NCBI GenBank assembly: GCA_029268145.1
Contig: JAJUHA010000006.1
Location: forward strand, 1-64,000
Origin: Sphingomonadaceae bacterium
GTDB lineage: Bacteria; Pseudomonadota; Alphaproteobacteria; Sphingomonadales; Sphingomonadaceae
Reading direction: 5' to 3'
DNA: 64,000 bases
A program made the translations under genes and the position numbers. The notes under the pieces are model-generated. The model made no database searches. It saw only the letters and a program-made list of their open reading frames with translations, and had not been told where the DNA came from. Positions 9,037 to 16,636 of the stretch are shown in pieces. How positions within the stretch are numbered: the first letter of the stretch is position 1; each line of letters starts with the position of its first letter.

Positions 9037-9656
9037 GCCTGTGCGAAGCGGCCGGCGATGAGGAGGCGGCCCGGGCCGAGCGCGGTGAGCATCAGGTCGA
9101 GCTCGTCCGGCGCGACGGCGAAGCAGCCGTGGCTGCGGCCGATCTTGCCCAGGGTGCGGGCGACCGCGGGGCTCACATACTCCGCGGCGTGGACGACGAT
9201 CGCGCGCGCCTCGGCGTTGCTGTTGGTGGGATCGAGCCCGATGAGGCGCATCGAGCGCCCGTGCTTCCCGACATAGTGGGACGACGTGAGGTAGCTGCCC
9301 TCCGACGTGGCAAACGAGCCCTCCGCGTTGGAGAAGCGCTGCAGCCGGCCGGTATGGGCCGGATCCGACCCGCGCCCGTGGCTGACGAGATGGGCGGAGA
9401 CGCGGCCGGCCTCGAGGTCGACGAGGAACAGGCGCGGCGCCCGCGAGGGCAGCGCAAAGTCTGCGACCCCGACCCGGTCGGCGCGCGGCTGCGCTGCCGA
9501 GTGGCGGGCGAGGCCCTGACGGGCCAGTGCCAGGAGCGCGGAACTGGCCAGGGGCTCGGCGGCAGCTGCAGGTCCCGACACCGTGGCCGCGAGGGCGGCC
9601 GCCCCGGCAAGGCCCAGGAAGCCGCGGCGATCCCACGCTGCTTCATCCCGCGTCAC
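9033..9656 (-). CDS. Murein L,D-transpeptidase catalytic domain protein (YkuD_2) with Tat-like signal
   Basis: 207 aa from a GTG at 9656. The start is inferred from the twin-arginine-like signal WDRRGFLGLAGAAALAATVS right after it; no better ATG is in frame. The mature part contains FLVDLEAGRVSAHLVSHGRG, RFSNAEGSFATSEGSY, the SMRLIGLDPTNSNAEARAIVVHAA block and IGRSHGCFAV with the putative active-site Cys, all typical of the YkuD_2 branch. It is probably periplasmic and cell-wall acting, like the convergent neighbour with which it overlaps by 4 bp (CTAG). Confidence 0.88.
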   Translation of the reverse strand: MTRDEAAWDRRGFLGLAGAAALAATVSGPAAAAEPLASSALLALARQGLARHSAAQPRADRVGVADFALPSRAPRLFLVDLEAGRVSAHLVSHGRGSDPAHTGRLQRFSNAEGSFATSEGSYLTSSHYVGKHGRSMRLIGLDPTNSNAEARAIVVHAAEYVSPAVARTLGKIGRSHGCFAVAPDELDLMLTALGPGRLLIAGRFAQA

Positions 9657-9703
9657 TGCGCCAACAGGATGTCCGCGCCGCGGGTCGGCAAGGTGCGACG
9701 CCG

Positions 9704-10111
9704 TCACCAGAGACCAAGCGTTGCAAGTTCGCGGCGAAGCGTGGGCGGCAGCGGATCGGCCGGGTCGAGATCGGGGGGTGCGTCGCCTTCCTCGAGGTAG
9801 CGCCAGCCCTGGTGGGCCCGCCGGGGCACGGGCACGGTGGGGATCACGGGAAGGCCGAGGCGGATCTCGGCGCCGGGGCGATCCGGCAGCGCCACGATGG
9901 CGAGGATCGGCTGGCGGGCGACGATGGTGTGGGCGATGATCCAGTAGAGCGAGCCGCCGGCGAGATCCCCCGCGCGGCGGGGGGCCCGGGCGCTGGTGAT
10001 GCGGCCGACGCGCTCTCCGCTGGCAAGCGTGAGCGCGAAGCGTTCGGCCGCAGCCGCGAGGTCGGCCAGCGTGCGGCAGGCGAAGGCCACGCGGGTGAGG
10101 TGACACGGCAT
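9704..10111 (-). CDS. DUF1489 family protein
   Basis: 135 aa. Start at 10111 (MPCHLTRVAFACRTLADL). The conserved DUF1489 core is evident: GGSLYWIIAHTIVARQPI, then PVPRRAHQGWRYLEEGDAPPDL near the C-terminus. DUF1489 is a small alphaproteobacterial cytoplasmic family of unknown function. It is separated by 47 bp from the L,D-transpeptidase gene downstream and is divergent from dodecin. Confidence 0.85.
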   Translation of the reverse strand: MPCHLTRVAFACRTLADLAAAAERFALTLASGERVGRITSARAPRRAGDLAGGSLYWIIAHTIVARQPILAIVALPDRPGAEIRLGLPVIPTVPVPRRAHQGWRYLEEGDAPPDLDPADPLPPTLRRELATLGLW

Positions 10112-10243
10112 GCCCCTTTCTCGCAGAAGGGCGCCGGCAGGGACAGGCTTCGGGTGGCCGCAGGGGCGTTCGGCATCGGCGCCCACCGGTTGGTTCCCAG
10201 GCGTTCCCATGCAAGGGCAGCGCGCGGGAGCAGGAGGAATGCG

Positions 10244-10447
10244 ATGGGCGTCGCCAAGACCATCGAGATCGTCGCGGATTCGGAGACGGGCATCGAGGAC
10301 GCGGTGCGCCAGGGCGTGCGCCGGGCGGACGAATCGCTCGACCAGATCCGGGGCGTTTGGGTGAAGGACATCGAGGCAACCGTCTCCGGTGGCGAGATCA
10401 CCGGCTGGCGGGTCCGGATGATGCTCACCTTCGAGCTGAAGGACTGA
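10244..10447 (+). CDS. Dodecin family flavin-binding protein
   Basis: 67 aa, the right size for dodecin. The sequence MGVAKTIEIVADSETGIEDA followed by VRRADESLDQIRGVWVKDIE and a C-terminal strand WRVRMMLTFELKD matches the beta-alpha-beta-beta dodecin fold, including the Trp that stacks on the isoalloxazine ring. Dodecins form hollow dodecamers that store or buffer flavins in the cytosol. A strong AGGAGGA at 10232-10238 sets the start. Confidence 0.92.
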   Translation: MGVAKTIEIVADSETGIEDAVRQGVRRADESLDQIRGVWVKDIEATVSGGEITGWRVRMMLTFELKD

Positions 10448-10490
10448 ACGCCGCGGATCGGGCGGTCCCGCCCGGGCCCTGCCCGGCCTC

Positions 10491-11960
10491 TCACGCCGGC
10501 GCGAGGCCCAGCGCGGGCAGATCGGCGATGGCTGCGGCCATGTCGGCATGGGCGGCGGCCTGGCGGACCCGTGCGTCGATCGCGCGGATCTCCGCGTCGG
10601 CGGCGGCCTCCTCGCGCACGGTCGTCAGGAACAGGTCGCTCGCGCCGAGCGCGAAGCGGCGCTGCTCGGCGCGCGCCAGCTCGACCGCGGCCGCACGCTC
10701 CTGCGTGGCGAGGTCGACGAGGCGCCTTGTCGCGCGGACATCGGCGTCGAGCGCATCGAGCGCGATCAGGATCTCCTCCTCCAGCTGGCGGCGGCGCAGC
10801 TCGAAGGCCTGGATCTCGGCGCGGGTCGCGGCGATCCGGCCCGAGGCCGTGCGCTGCTCGAGCGGCAGGGAGAAGGCGAGGCCGACCTTGGTCTCGGTGC
10901 CGGAGCGGCTTGAGCCGCCAAGGCCCTCGGCGCCAAGGTCGCGCGAGGCTTCGACCTTGAGGTCGATGCGGGGCTTGCGCAGATTCTCGTCGAGCCGGAG
11001 CTGCTCGCTCGCCTGGGCAAGCCGGAGGTCGAGGGCCTTCAGATCCGGCCGGGCCTCGAGCGCCTGGCGTGCGCGCGCCTCGCCGGCGGCACCGAGCGGC
11101 AGCGGTGGCGGCAATGCGGGCGGCAGGCGGCTGTCGGCGGGGACCAGCGGCCGTCCGTCCGGACCGCGCCAGAAGAAGGAGAGGCGGACGGCAGCCGCCT
11201 CGAGCGCGCGCTCGGAGTCGACCACGAGCGCGCGGCGGCGGAGGATGGTCTGCTCATTCTCGGTGACGATGATGGCGGCGCGCGCGCCCTCCTTCACCTG
11301 GCGGCGGAAGCCGTCCTGCCGCTCCTCGGCGATCGCCAGCAGGTTGCGATAGACGCGCAGGCGCTCGCCGGCAGCCACCCATTGCAGCCAGGCATCGATG
11401 GCGCGGCGCTGGACCGCAATGGCGACCAGCAGGGTCTCGGTCTCGGCGAGCGCGATCCCGGTCTCGGCGCGGAACAGGCCGAAGCGGCGGTCGTCGATGG
11501 CGCGGTCGCGCAGCAGGGCGAAGAGCGCGCCGATCTTGAGCTCGCCGCCGCGGTTGGTGAAGCTCTCGTCCTCGTAGATGGGAAAGTCGCCGCCTGAGAC
11601 CCGGTAGCCGGCATAGACCTGGCCGCCGCGGCTGGCGAAGGGCCGCGTGACGGATGCGCCGAGCTGGCGGCCATCGTAGGTGCCGGAGAGGCGCGTTTCG
11701 GCAGTGCCGGCGATCACCGTGTCGAATGCGCCCTCGGCTTCGGTCAGGCGCCCCTCGGCGGCGCGGACGCGCGCCATGGCCTCGAGCAGCTGCGGAGCGT
11801 GGCGTCGGGAGGATGCGAGCACGTCGGCAAGTCCGAGCGGCTCGGCCACGGCGGGCGGCGCGGCGAGCGCCAGCCCGGCCGCGGCGAGCGCGCCCAGCAC
11901 CAGCCGGAACAGGCCCCCGGAGCGCGAGGCCCCGGGGACGGCGGCGAGCTTACGCACCAT
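10491..11960 (-). CDS. TolC family outer-membrane protein
   Basis: 489 aa with a signal peptide (GLFRLVLGALAAAGLALAAPPAVAE). Two long alpha-helical coiled-coil repeats with TolC-type motifs (PLGLADVLASSRRHAPQLLE at the start, ARPDLKALDLRLAQASEQL in the second half). It should form the trimeric outer-membrane duct of a type I export or efflux system. It is the last gene of a three-gene operon (ABC, HlyD, TolC) with 11-bp overlap to the HlyD gene, so it is probably dedicated to that exporter. Confidence 0.9.
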   Translation of the reverse strand: MVRKLAAVPGASRSGGLFRLVLGALAAAGLALAAPPAVAEPLGLADVLASSRRHAPQLLEAMARVRAAEGRLTEAEGAFDTVIAGTAETRLSGTYDGRQLGASVTRPFASRGGQVYAGYRVSGGDFPIYEDESFTNRGGELKIGALFALLRDRAIDDRRFGLFRAETGIALAETETLLVAIAVQRRAIDAWLQWVAAGERLRVYRNLLAIAEERQDGFRRQVKEGARAAIIVTENEQTILRRRALVVDSERALEAAAVRLSFFWRGPDGRPLVPADSRLPPALPPPLPLGAAGEARARQALEARPDLKALDLRLAQASEQLRLDENLRKPRIDLKVEASRDLGAEGLGGSSRSGTETKVGLAFSLPLEQRTASGRIAATRAEIQAFELRRRQLEEEILIALDALDADVRATRRLVDLATQERAAAVELARAEQRRFALGASDLFLTTVREEAAADAEIRAIDARVRQAAAHADMAAAIADLPALGLAPA

Positions 11961-13032
11961 TGGCCCCCTGGCTGGAGGCGTCAGGCGGAACCAGGCCGCC
12001 CTCGCTCACCGAGCGCGTGACCTGCAGAGGGAATCGGTTGAGCTGGCGCCACAGCTCGAACCCGACCGAGACCGTCTCCATGAGCACCCAGCCACGCACC
12101 TTGCCGCCGAGGCGGATGGCCGGCTCCTCCGGCCAGGGCGGGCGGTCCGCCGCGGGCAGGACGAGGACGCGGTAGAGGCCGTTTGGCGAGGCGGCGTCGT
12201 CGGTCGCGTAGACCACGCCGTCGAAGACGCCGCGGGCGATCGACGGCCAGCCGGAGAACTGGACCGCCGGCCATCCCTCGAACTGGAGGCGCACCCGGCG
12301 CCCCGCCTCGACCAGCGGGACATCGACTCCCTGGACGAACAGCTCGACGACCGGCTGCGACTGGCGCGGGGCAAAGGTGGCGAGCGGGTCCCCCTCCTTG
12401 ACGAGGGTGGCCTGGTCGAGCGCGCGGATCTGGAGGATCCGGCCCGCGCGCGGCGCGACCACCACCTGGAGCGACAGGCGGTTGATGCGCACGTCGATCC
12501 CCTGGAGCTTGGCCCGGCTCTGCGCCAGCCGTGCCTCGAGGTCGGCGACGCGGATCTGCGCCGCCTCGAGGTCGCGCGGGGCAGCGAGCCCCTCGGCGAC
12601 GAGGGTGCGCTGGCGGTCGACATCGAGCCGGGCGACCCTGACCGCCTGGGTCGCGGCGCGGATCTCGGCCTCGGCCTCGGTGCGTTCGGCCTCGAGCCGG
12701 TCGAGGATGGCGGGGTCGGTGTCGACGATGCGGACGATGGGGTCGCCGGCCTCGACCAGCTCGCCCTCGCGCACATACCATTCGACCACCCGGCCGGGGA
12801 CGAGGGCGGAGATGTTCTGGACCCGGTCGGCCGGATCGAGCGTGGTGATCTGGCCCTCGCCATAGGCGGTCTGGACCCAGGGAACGAAGGCGAGGAAGGC
12901 GCCGACGAGGAGCACCGCAATGCCGAGCATGGCCGCGATCGCGCTGGCCACCCGCGGGACCCGGATGGCAGCAAGCGTGGGAAACCTCGCGTAGTCCTCC
13001 TCACGCAACGACAAGTCGGCGCCCCTTGCCAA
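11950..13032 (-). CDS. HlyD family periplasmic adaptor
   Basis: 360 aa. A cytoplasmic N-terminus, one membrane helix (SAIAAMLGIAVLLVGAFLAF, about residues 30-50), then the biotinyl-lipoyl-like half motif NISALVPGRVVEWYVREGEL, a coiled-coil hairpin of roughly 90 residues and the second lipoyl half VVVAPRAGRILQIRALDQ. This is the architecture of membrane fusion proteins that bridge an inner-membrane transporter and TolC. Its start overlaps the ABC gene by 32 bp. The cargo is not encoded nearby in any obvious way. Confidence 0.92.
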   Translation of the reverse strand: MARGADLSLREEDYARFPTLAAIRVPRVASAIAAMLGIAVLLVGAFLAFVPWVQTAYGEGQITTLDPADRVQNISALVPGRVVEWYVREGELVEAGDPIVRIVDTDPAILDRLEAERTEAEAEIRAATQAVRVARLDVDRQRTLVAEGLAAPRDLEAAQIRVADLEARLAQSRAKLQGIDVRINRLSLQVVVAPRAGRILQIRALDQATLVKEGDPLATFAPRQSQPVVELFVQGVDVPLVEAGRRVRLQFEGWPAVQFSGWPSIARGVFDGVVYATDDAASPNGLYRVLVLPAADRPPWPEEPAIRLGGKVRGWVLMETVSVGFELWRQLNRFPLQVTRSVSEGGLVPPDASSQGANGA

Positions 13033-14710
13033 CGCTGGTGCGCAGCCGGTCGAAGGCGCTGCGGTCCTTGAGCAGCAGCTGCTGGTCGCGGCCGATCCAG
13101 AGGAAGCCGTCGAGCGTGATGTCCTCGGGCCGGTTGGTGAAGTGGATGATCGTGGTCCTGGTGCCGGCGAAGTGGCGGAACACGTCCTCGAGACGGTGGA
13201 GCGAGACCATGTCGAGAAGCGGCGAGAGCACCAGGATCCGCGGCCGGGAGAGGATGGCCGCGGCCAGCTTCAGCTGCATCGTCTTCGGCAGGCTGAGCGG
13301 CCAGCCGGTCGTCGAGAGGATGGTCTGCATGCCGTCGGGCAGCACCGCAATCCGGTCCTCGAGGCCGACGAGGCGGAGCGCGGCGCTGATGTCGGCCGGA
13401 TCGCCGCTCGCATTGGCGAGCGCCAGATACTCCTCGATCGAGGTCTCGACCATGTTCGGCCGGTCGAGGACGACGATTTCGGTCCTGAGGCGCACGTTGT
13501 CGAGGGCCGCGATGTCTATTCCGCCCAGCGTGACGATGCCGCTTTCGGGCCGGTTGTGGCGCTTGAGGAGATGGCTGAAGAGCCGCTCCATTCCCGGATC
13601 CCCGGAGGCGACCAGCTTGGCGCCTTCCGGGACGGCGAAGTCGAACAGCACCGGGCCGGAGGGGTGGGCGAAGCGGACGGCCGTCAGCTTCAGCGCGGCA
13701 TCCGGCGGCGAGCCGGCGTGGCGCCCGCCGGTCGGCTCGCGCTTCAGGCTGTAGAGCTGGTCGAGCTCCTCCAGCCCGGCGACGAGATCGTAGAAATCCT
13801 CGATGTAGGGGCCGAGCTGGGCCGCGCCGTAGAAGACGCCGGCGAGGATCAGTTCGGCGGCGACCAGCTGGCCGATCGAGAGCTGCTCGCGGATGACCAG
13901 CCAGCCCCCGAGGAAGAGAAGGGCCGCCGAGGCCACGGCGTAGAGGATGAAGAGGGCGATGGTCTGCGGGAAGCTCCAGCGGAAGTGACGCTCGCGGGCG
14001 CGGATGTAGCTCGCGGTCAGCTGCTCCGAGCGCCTGTAGGCGAAGTCCATGTGCGCGGCCGACTTGTAGAAGCCGTCGGACGCGCCGACGCTCTCGAGCC
14101 AGTGGGCCAGCCGATACTTCTCGTGGCAGACCTCGATCGAGGTCCGCATCGCACCGCGCAGGAAGAGCGACCAGATGGCCGAGAGCGCCAGCACGAAGAT
14201 GATGTTGAAGACGAGGAAGAAGGGGTGGTAGAAGGAGGTGACGATGATGCCGACGCCGGCCTGGAGAAGGACGGTGAAGCTGCCGATGAGCAGGCTCGGT
14301 ATCGACTTGTGGACCGTCATCATCTCGAAATAGCGGTTGAAGATGTCGGCCCGGCGGGAGTCGAGGAAATAGGGGTTCTCGGCGTGGACTGCGCGCACCG
14401 TGATCTCGGCAACCAGACGTGCCGAGAAGCGCCGCTTGAACATTTCCATCACATGGGTGCGCAGCGCCGCGAGCAGGGCCCAGATGAGGAGGAGGCCAAG
14501 CAGCGCCAGGCTGAGGACGACGAGCGGCGTCTCGAGCCCGGTCGCCACCTGGTTGATGAGCATCTGGACCGAGATGGGCGTGGCCAGCGAGAGCAGGCCG
14601 AGCCCGATGCCATAGACGATGGCGAGCGCGAGGAACCCGCGGTCCGCCCCGAGGATGGGGCCGGCCCAGGCGAGCACATCGCGAATGCGGACCGTGCGCG
14701 GCGCGGCCAT
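13001..14710 (-). CDS. ABC transporter membrane subunit with degenerate nucleotide-binding domain
   Basis: 569 aa, start at 14710 behind a CGGAGAG. An ABC exporter-type membrane domain fills residues 20-310, followed by an ABC-like domain at 335-560. In that domain the P-loop reads SGDPGMERLFSHL with no Lys or Ser/Thr, the signature is replaced by LSLPKTMQLKLA, and Walker B is ILVLSPLLD, so both the Mg-binding Asp and the catalytic Glu are gone; the H-loop region is IIHFTNRPED. The fold is retained but ATP hydrolysis looks impossible. It heads the operon with HlyD and TolC. It may need an ATPase partner encoded elsewhere, or may act as a gated channel. Confidence 0.85.
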   Translation of the reverse strand: MAAPRTVRIRDVLAWAGPILGADRGFLALAIVYGIGLGLLSLATPISVQMLINQVATGLETPLVVLSLALLGLLLIWALLAALRTHVMEMFKRRFSARLVAEITVRAVHAENPYFLDSRRADIFNRYFEMMTVHKSIPSLLIGSFTVLLQAGVGIIVTSFYHPFFLVFNIIFVLALSAIWSLFLRGAMRTSIEVCHEKYRLAHWLESVGASDGFYKSAAHMDFAYRRSEQLTASYIRARERHFRWSFPQTIALFILYAVASAALLFLGGWLVIREQLSIGQLVAAELILAGVFYGAAQLGPYIEDFYDLVAGLEELDQLYSLKREPTGGRHAGSPPDAALKLTAVRFAHPSGPVLFDFAVPEGAKLVASGDPGMERLFSHLLKRHNRPESGIVTLGGIDIAALDNVRLRTEIVVLDRPNMVETSIEEYLALANASGDPADISAALRLVGLEDRIAVLPDGMQTILSTTGWPLSLPKTMQLKLAAAILSRPRILVLSPLLDMVSLHRLEDVFRHFAGTRTTIIHFTNRPEDITLDGFLWIGRDQQLLLKDRSAFDRLRTSVGKGRRLVVA

Positions 14711-14892
14711 GGGCTCTCCGTTCTGTGGCGCTGCGGCAAAATAGGGTGGCGAGCGCCGGGTGGCAATGCCGCGCGGCAATCCGTCAGGCCGGAGCGCTCC
14801 AGACCTGCGGCGCTGGTGGCCGGGGACGCAAAAACCTTGCCAATGGGCAAACTGATCTTGACGGCGGATGTCCCGCGAGGTTACTTCGCCAC

Positions 14893-15264
14893 ATGGCAAA
14901 CCAACATCACGGCCTCGACCGCGCCTTTGCCGCCCTTGCCGACCCGACGCGCCGGGCCATCGTCGCGCGGCTGAGCAGGGGCGAGGCGGCGGTCAGCGCT
15001 CTCGCCGAGCCGTTCGCGATCGGGCTGCCCACGCTGCTGAAGCACATCCGGGTGCTGGAGCGCAGCGGCCTTGTTGCCACCGCCAAGTCCGGGCGGGTGC
15101 GCCGGTGCGCGCTCGTGCCGGATGCGCTGCGCGAGGCCGAGGCCTGGCTCGGCGCCCACATCACCGCCTGGGAAAGCCGGCTCGACCGGCTGGAGGCGCA
15201 TCTTGCCGACAAGGAAAGGAAGGCCGGACATGACCCTGCACGCGACACCCGATGCGACCTCTGA
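14893..15264 (+). CDS. ArsR family transcriptional regulator
   Basis: 123 aa winged-helix protein: LDRAFAALADPTRRAIVARL, then the recognition region FAIGLPTLLKHIRVLERSGL and wing VATAKSGRVRRCALV. No ArsR metal-site CxC is present, so it belongs to the branch paired with AHSA1/START-domain proteins. The neighbouring SRPBCC gene overlaps its 3' end by 35 bp. The upstream 180 bp also separate it from the divergent ABC export operon, so it could regulate either. Confidence 0.92.
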   Translation: MANQHHGLDRAFAALADPTRRAIVARLSRGEAAVSALAEPFAIGLPTLLKHIRVLERSGLVATAKSGRVRRCALVPDALREAEAWLGAHITAWESRLDRLEAHLADKERKAGHDPARDTRCDL

Positions 15265-15751
15265 CTCCGCCTGGGCAGGCTGGCCGCTCGATCGCGAGAT
15301 CGTCTTCGCCCGCGTGCTCGATGCCTCGCCGGAGGCGGTGTTCGACGCCTGGACCGATCCCGAGCAGCTTCGTGCCTGGTTCGGACCCGAGGGGATGGCG
15401 ATCGAGACGCGGGAGATCGCGGTCCGGCCGGGCGGGATGTGGCGCTTCGACATGGTGGCCCCCGACGGCACCCGCTACGACAACCGCATGACCTTCCTCG
15501 TCATCGATCGGCCGCGGCGGATCGAGGTGGAGCATGGCGCCGACCGCGACGGCGATCCCGCCCGGTTCCGGATGCTCGTCACCTTCGACGCGCAGGACGA
15601 CGGCCGGACGGTGCTGACTCTCCGCCAGATGCACCCGTCGGCCGCGCAGCGGCAGGCGACCATCGGCTTTGGCGCAGTGGCCTATGGCGCCCAGACGCTC
15701 GACAAGCTGGCCCGGCATCTCGCCGCCACGAGCGTGGAGGACATGGCCTGA
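15230..15751 (+). CDS. SRPBCC / AHSA1-like (START fold) protein
   Basis: 173 aa. AHSA1-type ligand-binding fold: VFARVLDASPEAVFDAWTDP, RAWFGPEGM, GGMWRFDMVAPDGTRY, FLVIDRPRRIEVEHG and the C-terminal helix GFGAVAYGAQTLDKLARHL. Such proteins are commonly the partner of a small ArsR regulator in one operon; the ligand is unknown. The start at 15230 follows GGAAAGGAAGG and lies inside the ArsR gene in another frame. Confidence 0.9.
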   Translation: MTLHATPDATSDSAWAGWPLDREIVFARVLDASPEAVFDAWTDPEQLRAWFGPEGMAIETREIAVRPGGMWRFDMVAPDGTRYDNRMTFLVIDRPRRIEVEHGADRDGDPARFRMLVTFDAQDDGRTVLTLRQMHPSAAQRQATIGFGAVAYGAQTLDKLARHLAATSVEDMA

Positions 15752-15879
15752 CACGGCGGCGCGCGGGCCGCCCCTCCGGCCCCGCCCACGAACGGCCGTC
15801 CTGTCTCCGGGTCAGCCGCTGCTGGCCCGCCGCCCGCCAAAGGCGCACGGCTCGGGCCGGAGAGCCTCACGCCGGCCGA

Positions 15880-16503
15880 TCAGCCGTGCAGGCTCATCAG
15901 CTGGTCCATCAGATTCTCCTCCGCGCTCGAGCAGACGCCAAGCACGAGCGCTTCGTCGCAGCCCTCCGCCACCACATAGGCGTGGCCCATGGAGGAATCT
16001 AGATAGATGCCCTCGCCCGTCTCGAGCACCACCGGATCGTAGAATTCGGAGTGGACCTCGATCCGTCCCTCGAGCACGAACACGAACTCCTCGCCCTGGT
16101 GGCGGACGAGCTCGCCGAACTCGTCGACGCTGCGCGCGCGGATCCGGGTGAGGATCGGGATCATCCGCTTTCGGCGCAGGTCGGTGCACAGATAGTGGTA
16201 ATCATAATTGTCCGTGACCACGCGGACGGCCCGATCCCGGACGGCAAGGCTGCGCCGGCCGGTCACCACCGGAGCCGTCTCCTCCGGGCCGTCGGCGAAG
16301 AGATCGGACATGCGGATCTCGAGCTTGCGACTGAGCTGCTGAAGCTTGTCATAGGACAGGGTGAGCCGGTCATGCTCGACCTTGGAAAGCGTCGAGACCG
16401 GAATGCCGCAGCGCTCGCTCATCTGCTTGAGCGTCCAGCCGTTGCGGGCGCGGATGCCGCGCATCACCTGGCCGAGCGTGGGCGGCGCTCGCCGATCGCT
16501 CAT
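15880..16503 (-). CDS. XRE family regulator with cupin sensor domain
   Basis: 207 aa. N-terminal Cro/CI-type HTH (TLKQMSERCGIPVSTLSKVE at about residues 23-42) and C-terminal cupin (ELVRHQGEEFVFVLEGRIEV, then GIYLDSSMGHAYV). This architecture is used for sensing small metabolites such as amino acids or polyamines. It is divergent from the D-amino-acid operon across a 133-bp gap and is the natural candidate for its regulator. The start at 16503 has GAGGA six bases upstream; an upstream in-frame ATG at 16557 has no ribosome binding site. Confidence 0.9.
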   Translation of the reverse strand: MSDRRAPPTLGQVMRGIRARNGWTLKQMSERCGIPVSTLSKVEHDRLTLSYDKLQQLSRKLEIRMSDLFADGPEETAPVVTGRRSLAVRDRAVRVVTDNYDYHYLCTDLRRKRMIPILTRIRARSVDEFGELVRHQGEEFVFVLEGRIEVHSEFYDPVVLETGEGIYLDSSMGHAYVVAEGCDEALVLGVCSSAEENLMDQLMSLHG

Positions 16504-16636
16504 GCCAGTCCTCGGCGGGGAGAAGCGGATTTTCCAGTCAGGACCATTATTCTCCATTCAGGTTGCAATGCTGCCCGCAATTGGTAAGGGTTTCCGCCAT
16601 CCCCCGCAAGCTGCGGCGGCCAGACGGGAGACGGGC

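Noticed and set aside
16504-16557. Upstream start of the XRE-cupin regulator at 16557
   Set aside because: No ribosome binding site, whereas 16503 has GAGGA at good spacing and a typical HTH N-terminus.
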